Source of the DNA: Ruminococcus sp. UBA4350
GTDB lineage: Bacteria; Bacillota; Clostridia; Oscillospirales; Ruminococcaceae
Assembly: GCA_002394125.1 (NCBI GenBank)
Contig: DGSY01000189.1
Location: 1 to 9,037, forward strand
DNA: 9,037 nucleotides
Direction of reading: 5' to 3'
This document shows, piece by piece, positions 6,718 through 9,037 of the stretch. The stretch's first letter is position 1. The number at the start of each line of letters is the position of its first letter. The notes beneath the pieces are model-generated. The model saw only the letters and a program-made list of their open reading frames with translations, had not been told where the DNA came from and made no database searches. The position numbers and the translations under genes were made by a program.

Positions 6718-7011
6718 TCAGTCTTCGTCGAGTGCATCCTTGACCGCGTCAGCAGCATCCTCAGCAGCATCTGCGATGTCCTCTGCTGCGTCCTCGACAG
6801 CATCGGCAGCTTTGTCCGCGAGATCCTCAGCTTCTTCCTTGGCCTCGTCGCAAACACCGCAGTCCTCGCAGAAGAGATCGTCATCATCATCGAATTCATC
6901 TGCATCGTAGCGGCAGCTGGCCTCGTCCTGACGCTTCTTCAGAATCATTGCTGCAACAGCGGCACCGGCTGCTGCGGCTGCGAACAATGCAATAGCTGTA
7001 CCTTTTTTCAT
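6718..7011 (-). CDS. Small acidic membrane-anchored protein of unknown function
   Basis: I do not recognise a named family; the layout loosely recalls YtxH-type small membrane proteins. The 97 residues hold an N-terminal basic start (MKK), one alanine-rich hydrophobic helix (about 4-24), and a short basic stop-transfer KKR at 25-27. An acidic run (38-45, mostly Asp) and a cysteine cluster C48-x2-C51-x2-C54 follow, with another Cys at 33. The last part (about 55-97) is a long Ala/Asp/Glu-rich amphipathic helix with repeated AED/DAA/DAV units. The predicted charge is very negative. The start at 7011 is chosen because AGAGG lies 7 bases upstream and the protein then begins like a signal anchor; an in-frame ATG at 7071 would add 20 residues but is poorly supported. 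It has its own strong promoter and its own terminator, so it may be abundant. The cysteines could bind metal or form disulfides, but nothing proves this. Confidence 0.8.
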   Translation of the reverse strand: MKKGTAIALFAAAAAGAAVAAMILKKRQDEASCRYDADEFDDDDDLFCEDCGVCDEAKEEAEDLADKAADAVEDAAEDIADAAEDAADAVKDALDED

Positions 7012-7016
7012 AATCA

Positions 7017-7096
7017 TTCCTCTTTCTCCGCAAGGTGATTTGAGCGGCATACGCCGAATGACCGTGCCCATGCGGCAGCAGCGGTTCCTCTTTCTC
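7017..7096 (-). repeat. Duplicated 12-base ribosome-binding-site sequence in the leader
   Basis: The sequence GAGAAAGAGGAA (- strand) occurs twice: at 7085-7096, at or next to the expected transcription start, and at 7017-7028, where it provides the ribosome binding site of the small acidic gene. The copies are 68 bases apart. The upstream copy is followed, about 14 bases later, by an in-frame ATG at 7071. This may be a small local duplication, a second weak initiation region or a coincidence in purine-rich DNA. Confidence 0.5.
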
Positions 7097-7097
7097 T

Positions 7098-7126
7098 ATT
7101 ATAACACAAATTGCAAAGAATTTCAA
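7098..7126 (-). promoter_or_regulatory. Strong sigma-A-type promoter of the small acidic gene
   Basis: On the - strand a -35 box TTGAAA (7126-7121) is followed, after exactly 17 bases, by a perfect -10 box TATAAT (7103-7098). Transcription should start near 7091, giving a leader of about 80 bases before the start codon at 7011. With the terminator at 6664-6696 the expected transcript is about 430 bases, longer if it reads through into ttcA. Confidence 0.9.
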
Positions 7127-7153
7127 GCACTTTTTTATGTTTTTTTCAAAAAA
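7127..7153 (-). promoter_or_regulatory. A-tract region upstream of the -35 box, likely UP element
   Basis: On the - strand two A-tracts (7 A at 7146-7140 and 6 A at 7136-7131) and a T-tract (7153-7148) lie directly upstream of the -35 box. The A-tract centres are about one helical turn apart and fall at roughly -40 to -60 from the expected start, the position where the RNA polymerase alpha subunit contacts DNA. The T7/A6 part could form a small hairpin right after the FkbH-like stop codon, but it has no GC stem and is unlikely to terminate. Confidence 0.55.
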
Positions 7154-7154
7154 C

Positions 7155-8882
7155 TTATATGACCGTTATGTGATAGTCGTGATTTTTGTAGGATTCGCAG
7201 TCCAGACGGTACTGCCCGCCGCCTTCGGGATGCATTCCCATGGTCTCATAGAAATGCTCGACCATTTTATTCTTCGCGGTCGGGAGGTATTCGGCATGGA
7301 GATACCGGAATCCGGCTTCCCGTGCCATTTTCACGATATTGTCGAACAGGCATTCCTCGACGCCGCGCCGCAGAACACGGCAGCTCATCAGCCATGTATC
7401 GACGAACAGCGTATCCTCTGATTCCTTTTTGCAGATTACGACGCTGATAAGTCCGTGTTCGCCGAAGCGGTCGGCAAGCGTCATATATCTTGTGAAATAT
7501 GCAGGATCCTCCGCCATTGCTGCGACATCGGCCTCGGAATAGCGCTGCGTGCGGAGATTGAACTGATTGGAGCGCTGGGTGAGCTGCGCGATGCGTGGGA
7601 AATGGAACGAATCAAAGGGAAGAATCCTGCCCTGCATTTCGAGCGATTTCAGATAGTCCTCATAGGATGTGAACGAAGCCTGGGCAGCGGTGCGGCTGGC
7701 CTCCGCCTGATACTGTGCGGTACGGGCGGCATCCTCCTCCGAGTAGCTGACTGCTTCAAACAGATGCAGCGAACGCAGATAGGCGGGCACCTCCGCCGGA
7801 TCCTCCGGCAGCTCCGGAACCGTCACCTCCGGCAGCATCTCGCGGACGAGATTGCGTTCAAAGGGATTGTCGTCGAGAAAGACAAAGCTGTCCATGCCGA
7901 TATTGAGCGTATCGCGGATCTTCTGAATATTCTGCGCCTTGTTGTCCCAGTTGGCGACAAACGCCGCAAAATCTTCAAGATGCAGAACCATTTCCGGATG
8001 CTTCTCAAAAGGCTCGCGAGCGGTATCGTCATTATTCTTGCTGCATACTGCGAGCAGAATGCCGCGGCGCTTGAGCTCAAGCAGCCAGCTTTGCAGATCG
8101 GTGAATGCAGGGCCGTCGCCGAGCTCACCGAGCTGGATGCCGTCGATGCCGTCATCACCGATCACGCCGCCCCAGAGCGTATTGTCCAGATCGACGACCA
8201 CGCATTTCTTCACGCGGCCGGCCAGCGCCGTCACCGTATCGAGAATCCGCGATGCAACGACAGGCAGCGCATCGGTGCAGACGGCCATTTTCGCGAGATA
8301 CCATGTTCTGTCCTGATAGAATGCATCTCTGCCGAGCTGTGCCTGAATGCTGCTCAGTGCGATCGGATAAATATTCGGATAATCCTGCGCGGCGGATTCG
8401 GAGAGCAGCAGATTCAGCTTCCGCACCTGAAACGCAAAGGATGACGGTGTGCGCAGGGCAAAGCTGCCGAAAACGCTGTCCTCCGGCTCCGGAAAATCGA
8501 CCTGAAAGATCTTTGCTTTGGAGACCGCGCCGATCGCATCCCAGAACTGCCGCAGGCGGTTGATCTCGGTATTGGCGAATTCCGTCCGGTTAGCCGGAAC
8601 GGTATCATAAAAGCGGATCTTCAGCTTTTCGAGAGATGTAAAGAGCAGGATGTAGTCCGGCTGAAACGCATAGACCTCTGAATTCGGATCCATGAGCTGA
8701 GCGGCGAGCTGATCATAATCCGCATCCAGAACCTCGATCGGGAATTCCCGCCGCACGGATTCTCCGCGCAGCGCGGTTGCGAGCTGCTGCGTTGCGCAGT
8801 CGCCGACGACTGCCAGACGCTTTTTGCCGTCCCTGCATTGCTTTGCGAGCTTCTTCAGCTCGGTATAGCTGACTGTTTCCAA
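7155..8882 (-). CDS. FkbH-like HAD-IIIC phosphatase/acyltransferase
   Basis: The 575 residues are laid out as in the FkbH family. The N-terminal SGNH-like region is at about 20-215. A HAD-IIIC domain follows with VVDLDNTLWGG (D231, D233, T235), AVCSKN (S281), K315 and FLDDNPFERN (D337/D338). The C-terminal part carries the QRSNQFNLRTQRY motif (436-448) and a GNAT-like fold to about 560. FkbH proteins dephosphorylate 1,3-bisphosphoglycerate and load the glyceryl unit on an acyl carrier protein in polyketide pathways; homologues also occur in surface-polymer clusters. No carrier protein or ketosynthase is visible here, so the pathway is unknown. I chose the TTG start at 8882 because AAAGGA lies 9 bases upstream; a GTG at 8909 would add nine residues but has no ribosome binding site. 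It follows an unidentified gene by 38 bases, probably in one operon. No clear terminator follows. Confidence 0.93.
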   Translation of the reverse strand: METVSYTELKKLAKQCRDGKKRLAVVGDCATQQLATALRGESVRREFPIEVLDADYDQLAAQLMDPNSEVYAFQPDYILLFTSLEKLKIRFYDTVPANRTEFANTEINRLRQFWDAIGAVSKAKIFQVDFPEPEDSVFGSFALRTPSSFAFQVRKLNLLLSESAAQDYPNIYPIALSSIQAQLGRDAFYQDRTWYLAKMAVCTDALPVVASRILDTVTALAGRVKKCVVVDLDNTLWGGVIGDDGIDGIQLGELGDGPAFTDLQSWLLELKRRGILLAVCSKNNDDTAREPFEKHPEMVLHLEDFAAFVANWDNKAQNIQKIRDTLNIGMDSFVFLDDNPFERNLVREMLPEVTVPELPEDPAEVPAYLRSLHLFEAVSYSEEDAARTAQYQAEASRTAAQASFTSYEDYLKSLEMQGRILPFDSFHFPRIAQLTQRSNQFNLRTQRYSEADVAAMAEDPAYFTRYMTLADRFGEHGLISVVICKKESEDTLFVDTWLMSCRVLRRGVEECLFDNIVKMAREAGFRYLHAEYLPTAKNKMVEHFYETMGMHPEGGGQYRLDCESYKNHDYHITVI

Positions 8883-8891
8883 GTTGATTCG

Positions 8892-8897
8892 TCCTTT
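8892..8897 (-). promoter_or_regulatory. Ribosome binding site that sets the TTG start of the FkbH-like gene
   Basis: AAAGGA on the - strand lies 9 bases before the TTG codon at 8882-8880. If translation instead began at the GTG at 8909, this motif would lie inside the coding region and no Shine-Dalgarno-like sequence would precede the start. Confidence 0.75.
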
Positions 8898-8920
8898 CTT
8901 TTGTATCACTGCTTTTATAC

Positions 8921-9037
8921 TTACGGGAAGATTTCGTCCTCGATCTGCGAGAGCATATTCTTTGAATATGCAGTGACCTCCTCAAAGCCGCCGTTGTTAT
9001 CGGTTCCGGTCGATGTCCACGGATACACGCCGTCCCA
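8921..9037 (-). CDS. C-terminal end of an unidentified protein (partial)
   Basis: On the - strand the frame is open from the window edge to a TAA at 8923-8921 and gives the last 38 residues. It starts in WDGVYPWTSTG and ends with IEDEIFP. The acidic, helical-looking tail is too short for family assignment. Reasons to think it is real: the stop is followed after 38 bases by the well-supported start of the FkbH-like gene on the same strand, and GGAGG-type sequence and GC-ending codons continue through it. In other Clostridia, FkbH-like genes often sit beside SGNH or MBOAT genes, but nothing visible here decides this. Confidence 0.65.
   Translation of the reverse strand, partial: WDGVYPWTSTGTDNNGGFEEVTAYSKNMLSQIEDEIFP

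Noticed and set aside
6718..6860. Repetitive GCAGCATC-like DNA suspected to be a repeat array
   Set aside because: The repetition follows from the Ala/Asp/Glu-rich protein sequence and its codons; unit lengths vary and there are no conserved spacers, so it is not CRISPR or a tandem repeat locus.
7139..7154. T7/A6 inverted repeat after the FkbH-like gene as a terminator
   Set aside because: The stem is only A-T pairs with a two-base loop and lacks a following T-run; it fits better as part of the A-tract region upstream of the promoter.
7455..8444. 329-residue open frame on the + strand within the FkbH-like gene
   Set aside because: Antisense shadow of the conserved HAD/GNAT coding region; no motif or ribosome binding site.

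Overview
The window looks like chromosomal DNA from a Gram-positive, fibre-associated Clostridia member, most likely Ruminococcus or a close relative in Oscillospiraceae. That reading rests on three things: a secreted protein with a type I-like dockerin fused to a CotH kinase domain, moderately high GC with many GC-ending codons, and clear Gram-positive ribosome binding sites. It is inferred from protein families and composition, not from a marker gene. I see no insertion sequence, integrase, phage gene or CRISPR array.

Left part, + strand (1-3205). A complete tRNA-Pro(GGG) with encoded CCA is followed by its own terminator. A roughly 200-base spacer comes next, with several TATAAT-like boxes and a nested inverted repeat. 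It leads to a single 918-residue secreted protein: signal peptide, dockerin, lamin-tail domain, chitobiase C-terminal-like domain, CotH kinase domain and a C-terminal beta-sandwich that resembles a carbohydrate-binding module. A perfect 15-bp hairpin separates it from the convergent genes on the - strand.

Middle part, - strand (6643 down to 3243). Four tightly packed genes overlap by 20, 4 and 4 bases. In transcription order they are a TtcA-family tRNA thiolase, tsaD (t6A37 of tRNA), a TrmN6/YabB-like tRNA adenine-37 N6-methyltransferase and rsmI (16S rRNA C1402 2'-O-methylation). The unit modifies RNA for translation, and three of the four products are expected to act on the tRNA anticodon loop.

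Right part, - strand (9037 down to 6664). The window opens with the last 38 residues of an unidentified protein. An FkbH-like HAD-IIIC/GNAT protein follows, starting at a TTG codon. Next comes a very strong promoter (TTGAAA, 17 bases, TATAAT, with A-tracts upstream) that drives a 97-residue, membrane-anchored, highly acidic protein of unknown function. A good intrinsic terminator lies just after that small gene and only about 20 bases before the ttcA start. The RNA-modification operon is therefore probably fed by terminator read-through, or by a promoter buried in the terminator or the small gene.

Most of the window is ordinary. The parts most worth a second look are the dockerin-CotH protein, the small acidic protein with its strong promoter, and the terminator placed just before the housekeeping operon.
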